This document shows, one piece after another, positions 48,160 to 60,379 of a stretch of DNA of 64,000 nt. Location of the stretch: contig BSBK01001534.1 in assembly GCA_027943335.1 (NCBI GenBank), positions 1,543,001 through 1,607,000 of the forward strand. The letters run 5' to 3'. Position numbers and translations under genes: made by a program. This DNA is from Chamaecyparis obtusa (taxonomy: Eukaryota; Streptophyta; Pinopsida; Cupressales; Cupressaceae). A model generated the notes under the pieces. That model saw nothing but the letters and a program-made list of their open reading frames with translations. It ran no database searches and was not told where the DNA came from. Positions within the stretch are counted from its first letter, which is position 1. Every line of letters starts with the position of its first letter.

Positions 48160-49356
48160 ATTAATGAACATTTAGTAACCTTCCAAAAAACTTCTATGAA
48201 TATGATTGTGAAACCTTCACTTCTGAGTTGTTATGTCGATATTAAATCTCCTCTCAAATCAGGAACATGTCTCACTTCTTTTAGAAACCATTGATTTCCA
48301 TTTGGTAATTTTATTTTTATGTTTCCCTTTCCAAAAAATTTGCATGGTTCATTATCACCAAAATAAACCTATCCAAAATCACCTTAAACTAGTCTAGAAA
48401 ATATTTTCTATTGGGTGTGGCATGAAAACAAGCCCCTAAATCTAATACCCAAGATTAAGTAATATTATCCAAGGAAATAATCAAAGACTCTTGTAATACA
48501 TCACCTACTACATTTTCTTCTTTTTTATTTTCTTTTTATCCATCCCCTTGTTTTCCCTTTCGAGAGCAACAATATTTATTTTGATGTCCTTTCTTTCCAC
48601 AATGCTAGAACTCCACATTTACCCTAGATTTGGATCTTCCTTTACTATATTTCTCATTATTACCTAGGCTATTACCTCTTTTCCTCTATCATCCCCTATT
48701 CTCAATAGTCAAAGCATTGCTTTATGTCTCACCTGTGATTTTCTACCCCATTTCCTCACTGGGATAATGTCAAAAACATCATCAAACTTTAAAGTGTTCA
48801 AACCAAAGACAAAGTTACTTGCAAATGACTGAGCCATTCCAACTTTTAGGAAATGAACATAAAATCAAGAGACCCCTAACCTCATCATCAAAATGTCCTT
48901 TTACAGAACTTATCTGACTAGTAACCATGTTAAACTCGTTTGAATGATCAATAATAAATACACCTTCTAGCATCTTCATATTAAATAAATGTTTCATACA
49001 AAGTACCTTATTTGAGGTCGAGTGTTTCTCATACAATTTGTCTAATGCCTTCAGTATACCCTCCATTTTTATTTTTATTTTTATATTGAAAGCCATTGAC
49101 ATTTCTAGAAATAGTCATATTGCTCCTAGTGCCTTTTTTATTAAGAACCTCCTATTTTTCTTCTGATGTATTTGTTAGCTTCTTTTCTTTTTCACCCAAC
49201 AGTAAGAAAAGATCATTCTAATATAGATAATCTTCCATTTGCATCTTCCATAACTGATAGTTTTGGTTTTTGAACTTCTTAACCTTAAGCATGACTTCCT
49301 ATATTATTTCTCTTGTTCAAATATGGTATTTCCTACAAAATTGCTAAAATATACAA
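48160..49356 (-). pseudogene. Copia gag and protease (second half of split element F)
   Basis: Read leftwards from the primer site. The gag capsid is at 49102-48815 (IKIKMEGILKALDKLYEKHSTSNKV, MKMLEGVFIIDHSNEFNMVTSQISSVKGHFDDEVRGLLILCSFPKSWNG). A zinc knuckle lies near 48615-48550 (HCGKKGHQNKYC, first Cys lost to a stop). The protease WILDLGACFHATPNRKYF (DSG mutated to DLG) lies near 48460-48405. A protease tail ending in EVFWKVTK lies near 48180, exactly where intact elements continue into the GAG-pre-integrase domain found at 850-700. So the two halves were one gene before L inserted. Confidence 0.85.
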
Positions 49357-49370
49357 CACTTTGATACTAC
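49357..49370 (-). promoter_or_regulatory. Primer-binding site of F
   Basis: The reverse strand reads GTAGTATCAAAGTG, a decayed form of TTGGTATCAGAGC, directly beside the LTR end. Confidence 0.65.
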
Positions 49371-49371
49371 T

Positions 49372-49900
49372 TGTTAGGGTTTTGAAAGATATGAGCAATA
49401 AAAAATAATAAGATAATGTAGAAATAAGAGAAGACAAAAAAACAATAACATATATTTTTAATGTGGCTCACCCAATATAGGCTATATTTACCATAGAAAC
49501 ATTTTTCAACTTAATTTTATTATCTAGTAAAGAGAAAATTACAATATGATAATATTCACCTCACACAACTGCTTATTTATCAATCCTTTTGAGGTGGTTT
49601 ACAAAGTCGGTTAGAAAATTGACCTTAACCCTAAAAGAATATTATTTTAATCATTTCCCTGTACTCATGAGAAAAATCTTCGGTGGAGCTTACACTCCCC
49701 ATTATAGAAGCCATTCAGGATGAATCCTCTACCCAAAAAGTGTATAGTACTTGCATGTTTAGTCACTACATACCAACAAGTAATGACCAACCCAAAATAA
49801 AAATGAATAAAGATAGGGTAACAGATCAGCCAATGTTGTAATTTCTACACTTTCAAGAGTGCCTACATGTCATCCTTTTCATTTAAAATGAGTTATTAGT
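49372..49900 (-). repeat. 5' LTR of F (outer boundary approximate)
   Basis: On the reverse strand it ends CTTTCAAAACCCTAACA at 49372. The other boundary cannot be set because the partner LTR is outside the window; it must end before the gypsy protease at 49921. Confidence 0.55.
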
Positions 49901-49920
49901 GGGTAAAAAGTTTTTTTTGA

Positions 49921-50400
49921 TTAGATATAGGTTCCACACATAATTTTAGTGATGAGTTTTTGGTGGCAAAGTGATGTTGTAGGTTGAGGAGTTCTTCTTA
50001 GATTTGGTGTGAGAATTGTAGGTGTAGACATAATGAGTTACAGTGAAATAATACCTCATCTTTGTATACAAATGGGTGATTACACTCTAGTGGATGATTT
50101 CTATGTCATCAAGTTAGAAGAGCTTGATGTGATTTTGGGTATGCATTGGCTCATGTCCATTGGTAGGTACATGCTTAATCATCATAAGATGTATTTAGAG
50201 TTTGTGGATGGAGAGAAGAAGGTAGAGTTGAAGGCTCTACTAGATAGTCAGTCTAGATTTATTTTAGCTCACACGATGAAGACCATACTTAGATATGATG
50301 ACACAACATGTGTAGCCTACTATTTTGTGTCCACCAAGTCTGCACCAAGAGAGAATAAGTAGCATCATATAGACATTTAGTAGGTGTGTGATAAGAACAA
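49921..50400 (+). pseudogene. Gypsy protease of G
   Basis: LDIGSTHNFSDEF near 49922 is a damaged active site (DIG for DSG or DTG). The open stretch 50009-50362 follows with IMSYSEIIPHLCIQMGDYTLVDDFYVIKLEELDVILGMHWLMSIGRYMLNHHKMYLEF, the characteristic second half of plant gypsy proteases. It would process the polyprotein. A frameshift separates the two parts. Confidence 0.8.
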
Positions 50401-51300
50401 GGGAATTTTTGGAGACATCGCTCCAAGTAGATCAACTGATCATGGATTTGAGCATGTGATAGAGTTGGATGAGAGCACGAACCCTATTATCTCTACACGA
50501 TACCACCATCCAAGAAACTTCAAGGAGTAAATTGAGAAAACAATTAAGGAACTTCTTTCCATGGGGCACATTAGACTGGGTTCCAACCTATTTTATTCTT
50601 GAATGGTTCTAGTGAATAAGAAGGATGATACTTAACAAATATGCATTAGTTACCATACATTGAATAAGAGGACCATCAAGAACAAGTATCACATACCCCA
50701 TATAGATGAGTTGTTTGAAAATTTGCATGGGGTAGTTTAATTTTCAAAGATAGACCTTTGATCAAGATATCATCAAATATATCTTTGTAAGGATGATGTA
50801 CATAAGACAACATTCAAATGCCACTACAGACACTATGATTTCTTAGTGATGCCTTTTTGTCTCACTAACAAACCTACTAATTTTTATTCATGCACGAATC
50901 ATATTTTTAACAAGAAATTATAGAAATTGGTTTAGGTGTTCTTTAATGATATCTTGATATACAATAGATCATGGGAGGAGCACCTTCAACATCTTGATGA
51001 GATTTTGAGAATTATAGAGGCACAATCCCTATTTGCTAAGGCATCCAGATGCAAGTTTGGATTGACAAAGATTTTTTATTTGGGGTATATAATAGGGGAT
51101 AATGGAGTTAAGGTGCATAATGAGAAAATACAGGCAATTGTTGTTTAGCCACCACCTAGAAATGTGTTAGACTTGAGAGGATTTCTTGGGCATTGTTCAT
51201 ATTACAGGAGGTTTGTTGAGGGATTCTTTCAACTTGCACTCCTCTCATAGACCTTAGACAAAAGGGAACATTTGGTTGGTGAAATGATGTGAAGGTGAAT
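50401..51300 (+). pseudogene. Gypsy reverse transcriptase of G
   Basis: Traces of RYHHPRNFKE, MVLVNKKDD, NKRTIKNKYHIPHIDELFENLHG, FSKIDL and TTFKCHYRHYDFLVMPF lie in one region with many stops. The catalytic block at about 50935-50960 reads FFNDILIYNRSWEEHLQHL, so the first catalytic Asp is replaced by Asn. GYIIGDNGVKVHNEKIQAI and LRGFLGHCSYYRRFVEGF mark the connection domain. Inactive. Confidence 0.82.
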
Positions 51301-53060
51301 TTGATAGACTCAACAAGGTTATGAGTACCTTCCCCATGCCAACTCTTCCATATCTCCCTCATCCATTTGTGTTAGAGTGTGATGCTTCAGGAGAGGGCAT
51401 TGGTGTAGTACTTATATAGAATAGAAACCCCATCACATAAAAGAGTAGGAAGTTGAGGTATAATGAGATATTATATTCCACCTATGATAAAAATATGCTT
51501 AACATTATGCATGTGTTGGCAAAGTTCAAACAGTGCCCGGTAGGTGGGAAATTTTTGGTAAGAACTAATCATAATAGCTTGAGATATTTTCTTGAACAAA
51601 AGGAGTTAAATGAGTGACAACAAAAGTGGGTCAACAAGATATAAGCATATTATTTTGGCATTGAGTATGTCAAGTGGGAAGGAATATTATGACTGACGTT
51701 CTTTATAGTAGGCCTACTATAACTACATTATGTTCCATTTTTTAGATTTCAATAGGTTGGAATTCTAAACTCTTAGTTGAGTATTCAAATAATTCCTCTT
51801 CTTGTAAACGTATGGATGGAAAGGTTCAAGATAACAAGTATAAAGTGATTGATAATTTTGTTTATTATAAGAACGTGATTTATTTGGTATATTTGAGTCT
51901 ATGAATAAGGAAAATATTATGATATTTGTTTATGATATGCCTTTACCTAGACATCTAGGATACTTTAAGACCTATATACATATTAAGGAGAGATTCTCTT
52001 GGAGGGTTCTTAAGGATGGTGTCCTTAAGCATGTTCAGGAGTGTTTGACTTGTCAAAAAAAAACTCAAAGCATGTTTTCCCTATTGGATTATTGCAACCA
52101 TTACTCTTTTTTGGGAAAAATTTGGAGAGCGTGTCCATGGATTTCATTACTGGTCTATTGTGAGTCTAGAGTAAGGACAACACATTTATAGTGGTTGATA
52201 CGTTGACTGAATTTTCTCACTTATATGCTATTGCAGCCAATTAGATATCCCCTTAAGTAGCATAATTATATTTTAGAGAGGTATTTATATTGCATTATCT
52301 ACCAAAGACCATTATCATTGATCAAGATAATAAGTTTCTTAGTATTTTCTGGCATGATTTGTTTAGTTTAGCAAGTATGGAGTTAATACCCAACACTAGC
52401 TACCACAAAGAGACAAATGGTCAAACATAAATTGTAAACAAGTGGGTGGAATATTATCTTCACAATTATGTTATGGGTTAGTAGAGGGCATAGGTAAAGT
52501 GGCTATATGTAGGAGATGATTTATACAATATTACATACAATATGTCTATAGTATGTCACAATTTTGGGCTTTGTATGGTTATATGACCCTTTGTCTTTCA
52601 TAGATCTGTATTTTGATGATAGAAAAATGCCTCAAGCTAGGGATTGGTTATAAGTTCATTAGGATTTTCTTAGGGATATATGGGATAATATATAGCATGC
52701 ACAAAATCAACAAAAAAATGTATGTGAAATCCCACACAATAAAGAGGTCTTTTGAGGTTATTGATACGATATTGTTATGACTTCATTCATATAGGTAGAT
52801 AACTTTGAAGAATAGTGGCATAGAGAATATTAAGCCTAGGTTAAATAGTCTATACTGGATACTAAGGAGGATTAGAGAGGTGTCATATGAGCTTGAGTTT
52901 CCACCAGAAAGTCAGATTCATAATTTTTTTCATGTATCATGTTATAAGAAGGCAAATTGACAACATGTTGCTCAGCGGCTGGTAGTCAGTAGGATGTACA
53001 TGTATCCTTCAGAACCTTGGATACAAAACTCCTCCACTCTGCTAGGCTAGCTGTAGAATG
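51301..53060 (+). pseudogene. Gypsy RNase H and integrase of G
   Basis: RNase H traces lie at about 51365-51700 (LECDASGEGIGVVL, GKFLVRTNHNSLRYFLEQKELN). The integrase zinc region is at 51930-52060 (HLGYFKTY, then LKHVQECLTCQKKT). Core traces follow, including the D of a MDFITGL-type motif near 52137 and NTSYHKETNGQT near 52390. The C-terminal part (LRRIREVSYELEFPPESQIHNFFHVSCYKKAN) lies at 52860-52960. I found no chromodomain with confidence, although up to 100 bp of unassigned sequence follows. Confidence 0.78.
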
Positions 53061-53179
53061 GAAATACATTTATCAATATAGTGTTCTTTCCTCATAAATT
53101 TACATTTTTCAATCAATTTCATATTCCATACCTAGATCTCCCTCCTAGGCGTCACCAAAGGATCTAGATGGTGGGGGCA
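53061..53179 (+). other. End of G interior with polypurine tract
   Basis: Short non-coding stretch ending in TAGATGGTGGGGGCA (53165-53179), a typical gypsy plus-strand primer directly before the LTR. Confidence 0.65.
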
Positions 53180-54047
53180 TGGAGTGACTACTCTCTCCAC
53201 ACTCGCTATGTCTAGGTCTCAGAGGTGGTGTCTCTGTATGGGCACATGGAGGTCATCGTGATCTTAGTGGTGATGCATGAAAAATGTGCACATCCACACC
53301 AGTATCACCGACTGGGGGCATCTCCTCTACTCTCTCTTTTTCTCTCTCCTCCTTCATGGGGTATGTATTTCATCTTATCTAATTTCATGCATTTCTAGAT
53401 TCAATTTTATTATGAGGTATGTATTTCATCTTATCTAATTTCAAGCATTTCTAGATTCAATTTTACTTATCATTATCAATTCATATGTATTATGGAGAAT
53501 GTTGGTTTTGGATATCTATTAGGTACATTGTTAAAACCCTACCTTCCTTATACTCACATTTTCCACATTACAGTAAGATTCACATGTGACTCAGGTTTTG
53601 GTTAGGATTCCTTAATCCTTAGATTAAGGTTGTGCAAATGATTAGGATTAGATTAGGTGGGAGAGTAGTGGAAAATTGGGTTGACTTGGGTTAGAAGGAT
53701 GGGTTAGGTTAGGGAAGTGAGGTTAGGTGAGGGTTAAAGTTAGGAGCCATGTGCTCAAATATAATTAAATGCAATATTTAATTATAAGTGGGATAAGAGG
53801 TGATTAATTAAATAAACTAGGTCATTTACTTAATTAAATAGAGGATTAGGATGAGGGGAAATGAGATAGAATTAAATAAATTATGTAAATTTATTTAATC
53901 AAGGATAAGGGCTAAAGAGGAGTGTAATTAAATAAATGTGAATTTATTTAACTAGAGGTGGAATGAGGTTAATTATTAAATAAATAATAATATCTATTTA
54001 ATTGGCTAGAATAAGGATAATTGTTAGGACAATTTTAGGTGTCTACA
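53180..54047 (+). repeat. LTR of G
   Basis: It starts TGGAGTGACTAC after the polypurine tract and ends TTTTAGGTGTCTACA. Inside are a 56-bp duplication (53361-53416 and 53417-~53470) and several TTAATTAAATAAA-type blocks at 53760-54000. The partner LTR is not in the window, so both ends rest on motif evidence only. Confidence 0.6.
53361..53470. repeat. 56-bp tandem duplication
   Basis: Two nearly identical copies starting GTATGTATTTCATCTTATCT, in direct succession. Confidence 0.85.
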
Positions 54048-54580
54048 TTTTTCCCCTCTTTGATGTAGCATCACAAAGTGTTCTTAAATCAAAGAAGATT
54101 AAAACACAGTGGATAAATTAGATAAGACTAGTAGAATGATGCCCCAGTCACAAAAGGATGACGAGGAGGGATTGGTATGCTCCCTTGAGAGGACATGCAA
54201 GTTTGGAGAACACGGGTGTGCTCTCGAAATGGATATGGGTATGGAAGGAAGGGGAAAAGGTTATGGATGATGAAGGAAGAATAGATAAATTCATGTTGCA
54301 ATGGTGTAAGAAACCTAAGTTTGATATTGTATTTGACACTATGCACCAAGGTATGAGGAACCAAGATGACAATGTGTCAAGTACATGATAAAAAAGGTCA
54401 AATGCAACCATATGTCTATGACATCATGATATGGAAGACTGGGATGCCATTGTGACAATAGGATGCAAAGACCATGATAAATGCAAAAAATGATAATACA
54501 TACAAGCAACAAGTAAGCATGCACAACAAACCAAATGCAAACCAAAATTTTGTTGGATATTGCTAATGCATTGGGGAGAC
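54048..54580. other. Unassigned stretch between G and D
   Basis: It begins TTTTTCCCCTCTTTGATG after the G LTR. One forward frame (54158-54388, 76 codons with WIWVWKEGEKVMDDEGRIDKF) has no recognisable relative. It ends in TTGGGGAGAC, a polypurine-like tract just outside the D LTR. Confidence 0.4.
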
Positions 54581-55802
54581 TGTTGATACATTTAACATAT
54601 TTAATCACTACGTTGAGTAATGTTGGAGTTGCTATTGTTGTCATTCGTGTTTTGTCATTGATGTCAACATATGTTTCTATGAAGAGAACAAGCTAGTTAT
54701 TACAGTGTACGGACATTGTACGAATGTTTCAGAATATGCGAAGTCAGATGAGAGTACAGGAAGATGTTGTGATCTTATATCTAAGATCACATCATGTAAT
54801 GTTGTGTATTGGCTAAGTTACAAATGTTTTGGTGAAGACTGGTTACTGGATAGTGACAATGAAAACTGACAAAGTGAGTCTCTGTGTTTCGGGCATATCT
54901 TACAATAGGTATGGATTAAGTGTATGTGAGTTTAAGGGATGATAGATAGGGTATGGAAGAATGTTTGATGGTTAGCGCAAGGTACATAAAGCAAGATGAT
55001 GTCAATTGTGGCATGTGTTCTGGAGAAGACCTATTTGGAATTCAACTACAAAGATGTAGCGTGTTTTATGGATGGAAAACTTGAATTAAGGATGTTGATC
55101 CTTAATTGTTATAATGTAATTGTTATATACTTGTTTTAGATATTGTGTGTATCTTAGCAAGGAGTTATGTAATTATTTGTATATTAGGAAAGCCTTATTG
55201 GCCAACCTGATCATGTAGAATGTAATAGGGTATATATGTAAGGTCTTTTATTTTGGAAAGACATGGAGAGAATGTATGTGATGTAAAAGGAGAATTGTGG
55301 AAGCTACAAGCTTGTGTCTGCTGGATGTAGAGCAAAGGATAATTGTATACTTCATTGGAACTGATCAAGAAAAGATAGTTGCTATTAGATAGTTCAAAAG
55401 TTTGTGTATTTCTATATATACACTTGTGTTATGAACTATGAGTTCTAAAGGTGGACATAACCTTCTTTGGGAAGTGAGCCCACCCTTCTTTTTCTTGACT
55501 CCTAATAGGGTATGTCCTCTAACAAGGACTATGTACTATAATATTTTAATCAGCTCCTAATAGGGATAGATCTTTTAACAAGGATACTATACTCTTAGTA
55601 CATCATTAGTGGGTGTTAATTCCCACTGGGGTTTTACCTTTAACAGGGTTTCCTCGATAAAAAAATATTGTGTTACTATGTTGGAATTCATTGTGTTAAT
55701 TGGATTTAATACTGCTTCTATTCAAATTTTAAAGTTTAATAATCTATTGTACAACTGATTCACCCCCCCTCTTAGTTGTATTCTGAATTGTTATTCCTAA
55801 CA
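54581..55802 (+). repeat. 5' LTR of D (start approximate)
   Basis: The right end CTGATTCACCCCCCCTCTTAG..TTATTCCTAACA is clear. The left end is placed at TGTTGATACATTTAAC (54581) because a CATTGATGTCAAC block lies at a similar distance from the start as in A and B. A start at 54624 is also possible. It carries repeated CCTAATAGGG/TTTAACAAGG blocks at 55499-55640. Confidence 0.7.
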
Positions 55803-55803
55803 T

Positions 55804-55815
55804 TGGTATCAGAGC
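55804..55815 (+). promoter_or_regulatory. Primer-binding site of D (initiator Met-tRNA)
   Basis: A perfect TGGTATCAGAGC, one base after the LTR. Confidence 0.93.
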
Positions 55816-55862
55816 TTCTGGCCCTTAGAGAGAAAGATTAACAGCTTGAGGTGATCTCAGAG

Positions 55863-56800
55863 ATGGCATTCTATAGGAAGGATAGTTCAAAATTTGATCC
55901 TAAAAACTTTGATAGTTGGAAGAACAAAATGCAAACTCATTTTCTATGTTAGGGTGTCGACTACTAGATGGTTACAAAGAATCAGGTTGCTATGAAGGCT
56001 AAGGATGAACTGCCAAAGGCTACTGATGATGAAAAGAAGATATTCTCATAAAACATGGTCGTAAGGGAAGCATTGATATATGCACTCTCTGAAGGAGAAT
56101 TTACTGAGGTTAAAGATTTGGATTCGACACACCAGATTTGGGTAAGATTAGAAGCATTGTATGGAGACAAGTTTACAAAGAGAGAGAAGTTGCAGAGCTG
56201 GAAAACAAGGATGGCAAAGCTACAAATGAAGGATGATGAAAGTGTTAGGGCTTATTTATAGAGAGTTACAGAGGTTGTGATTGGAATCAGAAATTGTGGA
56301 GGCACTTTTGAAGAGGAAGAAGTCATTTCAAATATTCTTAGATCATTGACACCCATTTACAAGACCAAGATTCAGGCTGTAGAAGAGATTATATCTTTGA
56401 CTCCAAAATTTAGCAGAGAAATGTTGATTGCAAAGATAACTACCTTTGAAGCTGCAGCATGGGAGATACTATACCCAAAATTGAATATGCATTTAAAGCA
56501 TCTGCACACAAAAAGATAATGTATGCACTTCTGAGCACCAGCAATGCGAACATAAAAGAAGAGCTCGGTGAATATGTTGAAGAATGGGAACAAATACAAG
56601 CAGAAGAAAGAAAGATGGATGAACTTGTTGCACTAATTGCTAGAAGAGAAAAGAGAGGTAAGGGTAAATTTGAAGGAAAGTTACCTTTGAATTGTTTTTC
56701 ATGCAATAAGATAGGTCATTTTACATCTAGATGTCCTACAAGAGTTCCTAAGTACAAACCTAAGTTTTTCAAGTCTAAGTATTCAAAGGATAAGGAATGT
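55863..56800 (+). pseudogene. Copia gag of D
   Basis: ATG at 55863 opens MAFYRKDSSKFDPKNFDSWKNKMQTHFL. After stops the capsid continues: REALIYALSEGEFTEVKDLDSTHQIWVRLEALYGDKFTKREKLQSWKTRMAKLQMKDDESVRAYL and IRNCGGTFEEEEVISNILRSLTPIYKTKIQAVEEI. A frameshift near 56455 moves it to the frame with MDELVALIARREKRGKGKFEGKLPLNCFSCNKIGHFTSRCP. That is an intact CCHC zinc knuckle, the best preserved in the window. Confidence 0.9.
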
Positions 56801-57909
56801 TATTATGCTAATGAATGTATTTATGATGATGATGATGATTTGGATTATGAGGAGATTGGATTTATTGCTATTAAAGATGCAAAACTAGTGCATGAGGAAA
56901 AAGCTTTAGTATCACATGTTGACAAGAAATGTGAATGGATTATAGATAGTGGTTGCTCACATCATATGACTGGAGACAAAAACAAGTTTTTTAAATTAGT
57001 AATGTATGATGGTGGTGTTGTGAGATTCAAAGACAATGTTACTAAACCTATCATAGGAGTAGGATCTATTACTTTGGATGGAAAAACTAATACTAATAAT
57101 GTACTAATTTTTTATGGACTTAAGCATAACTTGTTGAGTGTTGGATAGTTGATAGACAAAGATTTTCAATTACAATTCACTGATGGTAAATGTTTTATCA
57201 GAAGTAAGGTAGGAAAGTTGATTGCAACCGGTACTAAATATAGAGGTAATGTATTTGAATTAAATACATCTAGAGCCTCTTGTTTTGTTGCGAAGGTAGA
57301 TGATAGTTGGTTATGGCACAAAAGATTTTGTCATGTTAATTTTGATAATACCGTGAAGGCAAGCCTGGCTAATGCAGTGAGAGACCTACCAAAGATTGTG
57401 AAACCATCTAACACTGTATGCAGAGAATGTGTTATGGGAAAATAGACTAGAAGTAGTTACAAAAGTAAAGCATATACATCAAAAGGAAACTTGGATCTGG
57501 TACATATAGACCTATGTGGACCTACAAGGACAAGATCATACTATGGTGAAAGGTATTTTATACTTTTTGTTGATGACTTTTCTAGAATGATTTGGGTCAC
57601 TTACTTGAAAGAGAAATCGGAAGCATTTGATAAATTCAAGATATTCAAAGAAAAAGTAGAAAATGAATCAAGTTTAAAGATAAAATGTTTGAGTTCAAAT
57701 AGAGGTGGAGATTTTACTTCAGATCTATTCAATTCATACTATGAAGATCATGGAATACAAAGATAGACATCTGCTCCTAGGACTCCACAACAAAATGGGA
57801 TAACAGAACGAAGAAACAAAACTATACTTGATGTTGCTAGGACAATGTTGCTTGAAGGAAATGTATCTCATATGCATTGGAGAGAAGTTGTTGGGACAAC
57901 AGTGTACAC
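56801..57909 (+). pseudogene. Copia protease and integrase core of D, up to C2
   Basis: An Asp-rich linker (YDDDDDLDYEE) leads to the protease WIIDSGCSHHMTGD at about 56935. KHNLLSVG and a stop follow. The GAG-pre-integrase domain has LWHKRFCHVNFDNTVKA and VCRECVMGK, with an intact HHCC set. The integrase core has LDLVHIDLCGPTRTRSYYGERYFILFVDDFSRM, LSSNRGGDF (Ser-Asn for Ser-Asp, so one catalytic Asp is lost) and RTPQQNGITERRNKTILDVARTML. It breaks at YT of AVYTLN at 57909, where C2 begins. Confidence 0.9.
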
Positions 57910-60379
57910 TGTTCATGTTTAGAATTGTCACCCTAAATCAAGCATTGGGGCTACACAACAATTCTACCCTGACAATGGAAACCTCCTTGAGCTGTGGGTA
58001 GACTCTAAATAAGGAGGAATCTCTGGATTCTAGGTTGATTCCTATAAAATATGGAATATCACTTCCTGATCTGCAACTTGTTGGGAAAAGGGAAAGGAAA
58101 CTTATAACTAAACTAGATTAGGGTGATACACCAAGAATATTTCAAACCTTGCTGTTGTTTGAATGAAATAAGATCATTTCATTTCCTTTGCGTAAATATA
58201 AGATTTCTCTATTATTTACTGGCTGTTAACTTTCATAGTGGCTTTATTTGGGTTTCCTGTGGCACAAGCCTTGACTTAAGCAAACTCAATGTTGTTATAT
58301 AATAGCCAGCTGTGATTTGGTGTTTTGTACTAGTAATACTCATTGTTGACTATCACCTTGAGCATGAAGCTCGGGTTTTAGCCTGTTGTTGCTAGTGTGA
58401 CTTTACCAAGATTGAGAGCTAAGAACTAGCAATTTTAAACACAAAGCTTTGACCGCATAAGACTTTGCACAAATAATGTATCTTTATTCTTATTTTGGAG
58501 CTCACAATTCTTGCAACTCCTTATGTTATTAGCTTCTTAGAACTTAGCCTTTTGTGAAGCTTAGCTTTTCTAACTAAGAAAAAAAATAGATCATTCAGCT
58601 TTTTGATTGTTCACGGCCTGATTTGGGAGTTCCCGAGTTTGAAAATGTCACACAGGCTGTGACTTTACCAAAAGCGTGACTGGTAGTGGCTTGGGTTTTA
58701 GTTGGCAGTTAACCTCCAGCAAGCTTGAGCTTGGCCTCATGTTGGCTATGACTAGCATATTGTTGAAAACTATAGGCTATGATGTTGACTGTTGAGCTCA
58801 AACTCTGTTGAACTCACGCTTTTATATAAACTGTGAACTTACAGTTGTTTAACTCTTAACATGTTCATGGAAATCAAAACACTCTTCTCTGTTATTGCTG
58901 GCAATGAGAATTTTGAAAAAGCTTGAAAGTATTATTGAATAGATGAAATACTGAAAATTACTTCAAACTTATAGTGAAACATTGTTCGCAAACTCCAGTA
59001 TGAAGGATCACTTTTTTCTCATCTTGCACTATTTGATGTTCACCAATGATTTGAAATCAGCTTTTAAATTTACCAACTGTCCTCAACTTGATGGTCACTG
59101 TTATCATGTTGATAGTGTATTTCATTCTATGCTTTGAATTATCAGATGCTAGAGTTGTACCCTTCATTACATTTTCTTGACTGCTTCTTTTTGATATCCC
59201 TGACTATTGAACTCAAACTCTGTATCCATACTTGATATTGATTTGTAATCTTGAAAAGCTTTCTGAAATACTTATTCAGCACTGAATAAATAAGTATCTC
59301 TGCATATGGCATTGCTTAAATGTTGATTACTTCATGCTTGCAAAATTTCTTTTGGTGTACCTGACAGCTAGCATCACAATGCGTGATTGCATATCACTTT
59401 ATATTCTATTGTAAATCTATGATCCAGATATGACATAACTTGTAACATAAATTTTCAATTTCAGCAATGCAATCTATTTATGGGGTTCGAGCATGGGCTC
59501 GTGACACCCATAAACAAATTTCTATGTTCTTGCACCTGATTTTTAACATCTTTTTAGCATATGGACAATATCTGTACAACACACTAATTTTGTGAACACC
59601 ATGACAAAAAGTATATTGCGTCTCTTTTGATTCTCGACTATGAAGAATACCAGTCTATTTTGAACAATGTATTTCTCTATTAAGCTTAAAACATAAAAAA
59701 TAACACTTTATGTTAGTGAACATGACCTAGTGGTCAATTTTGGGCATCCATCAGACCACTGGTGTGTTCACTAACATAAAGTTGCACAGCTATCTTTTAA
59801 CACTGCTTTTCAATTTATCTACATACTCATTTTGTTGTTACATTGAATATTAGAAATATATGCAGCTATGAAAGAATTGATGTTGTATGATGTTCTTGTT
59901 CTTTTTGCATTGCTTAGATCTAGTTAGATCTAACAAAATCTTAACCATGATGCAGGACAACCCCTAAAACTTAGAACCAGACAGATGCAGACTCAAAATA
60001 AAGACCAAAGAGCTCAGACTAGACACGACAACCAGCTCCAGATATGTAGATGACCTTTCAAGGCAATGCAGAAGACTCACTCATACTTCTATCCCTTCTT
60101 TCTATTTTACACTTATGTACTCTGTTTATTGATAAGAAATGTGAAGTATGAAAGGAACATTTGTAATTACATTCAATATGAATGCACAATGTAATTATTA
60201 GCTATGAATTTGAAATTTATTGAAATATGATCAATACTTAGAGTACAATTAAAAATTGATATGAATGCAATAATAAAATGTTGATTGACATAACCTGAAA
60301 AGCATTATTAAATGAAAGTACCTAAATGGACCCTTTTACTATTTGTCTATCATTCTACTTGATGAAAAATAGGGTAACA
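57910..60379 (+). mobile_element. C2: 2.5-kb solo-LTR-like insertion in D integrase
   Basis: Starts TGTTCATG and ends AGGGTAACA. TACAC is duplicated at 57905-57909 and 60380-60384. It shares its first ~200 bp and last ~350 bp with C1 but is 1.7 kb shorter, so the family varies inside. No coding region is visible. It contains the conserved TATAAAATA (58043-58051), a GTTCGAGCATGGGCTCGTGAC hairpin (59485-59505) and a long inverted repeat (59705-59782). Confidence 0.82.
59705..59782. repeat. Long inverted repeat (hairpin) in C2
   Basis: Left arm 59705-59735 and right arm 59754-59782 pair over ACTTTATGTTAGTGAACA (18 of 18) and AGTGGTC (7 of 7), with a small mismatch between and an 18-base loop. 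I did not find it in C1, so it may be a separate small insertion or a miRNA-like foldback. Confidence 0.8.

Larger units (their letters stand above)
49921..54047 (+). mobile_element. Ty3/gypsy element G, 5'-truncated and highly decayed
   Basis: Protease, reverse transcriptase and integrase remnants in gypsy order are followed by a polypurine tract and one LTR (53180-54047). No 5' LTR or gag is seen, so the left part is lost or lies outside. Stops are dense, making it one of the most decayed elements here. Confidence 0.75.

Noticed and set aside
59481..59505. GGTTCGAG resembling a tRNA B box, so a possible SINE
   Set aside because: There is no A box at the right distance and no cloverleaf can be drawn. 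The motif sits inside C2, which has LTR-type ends.
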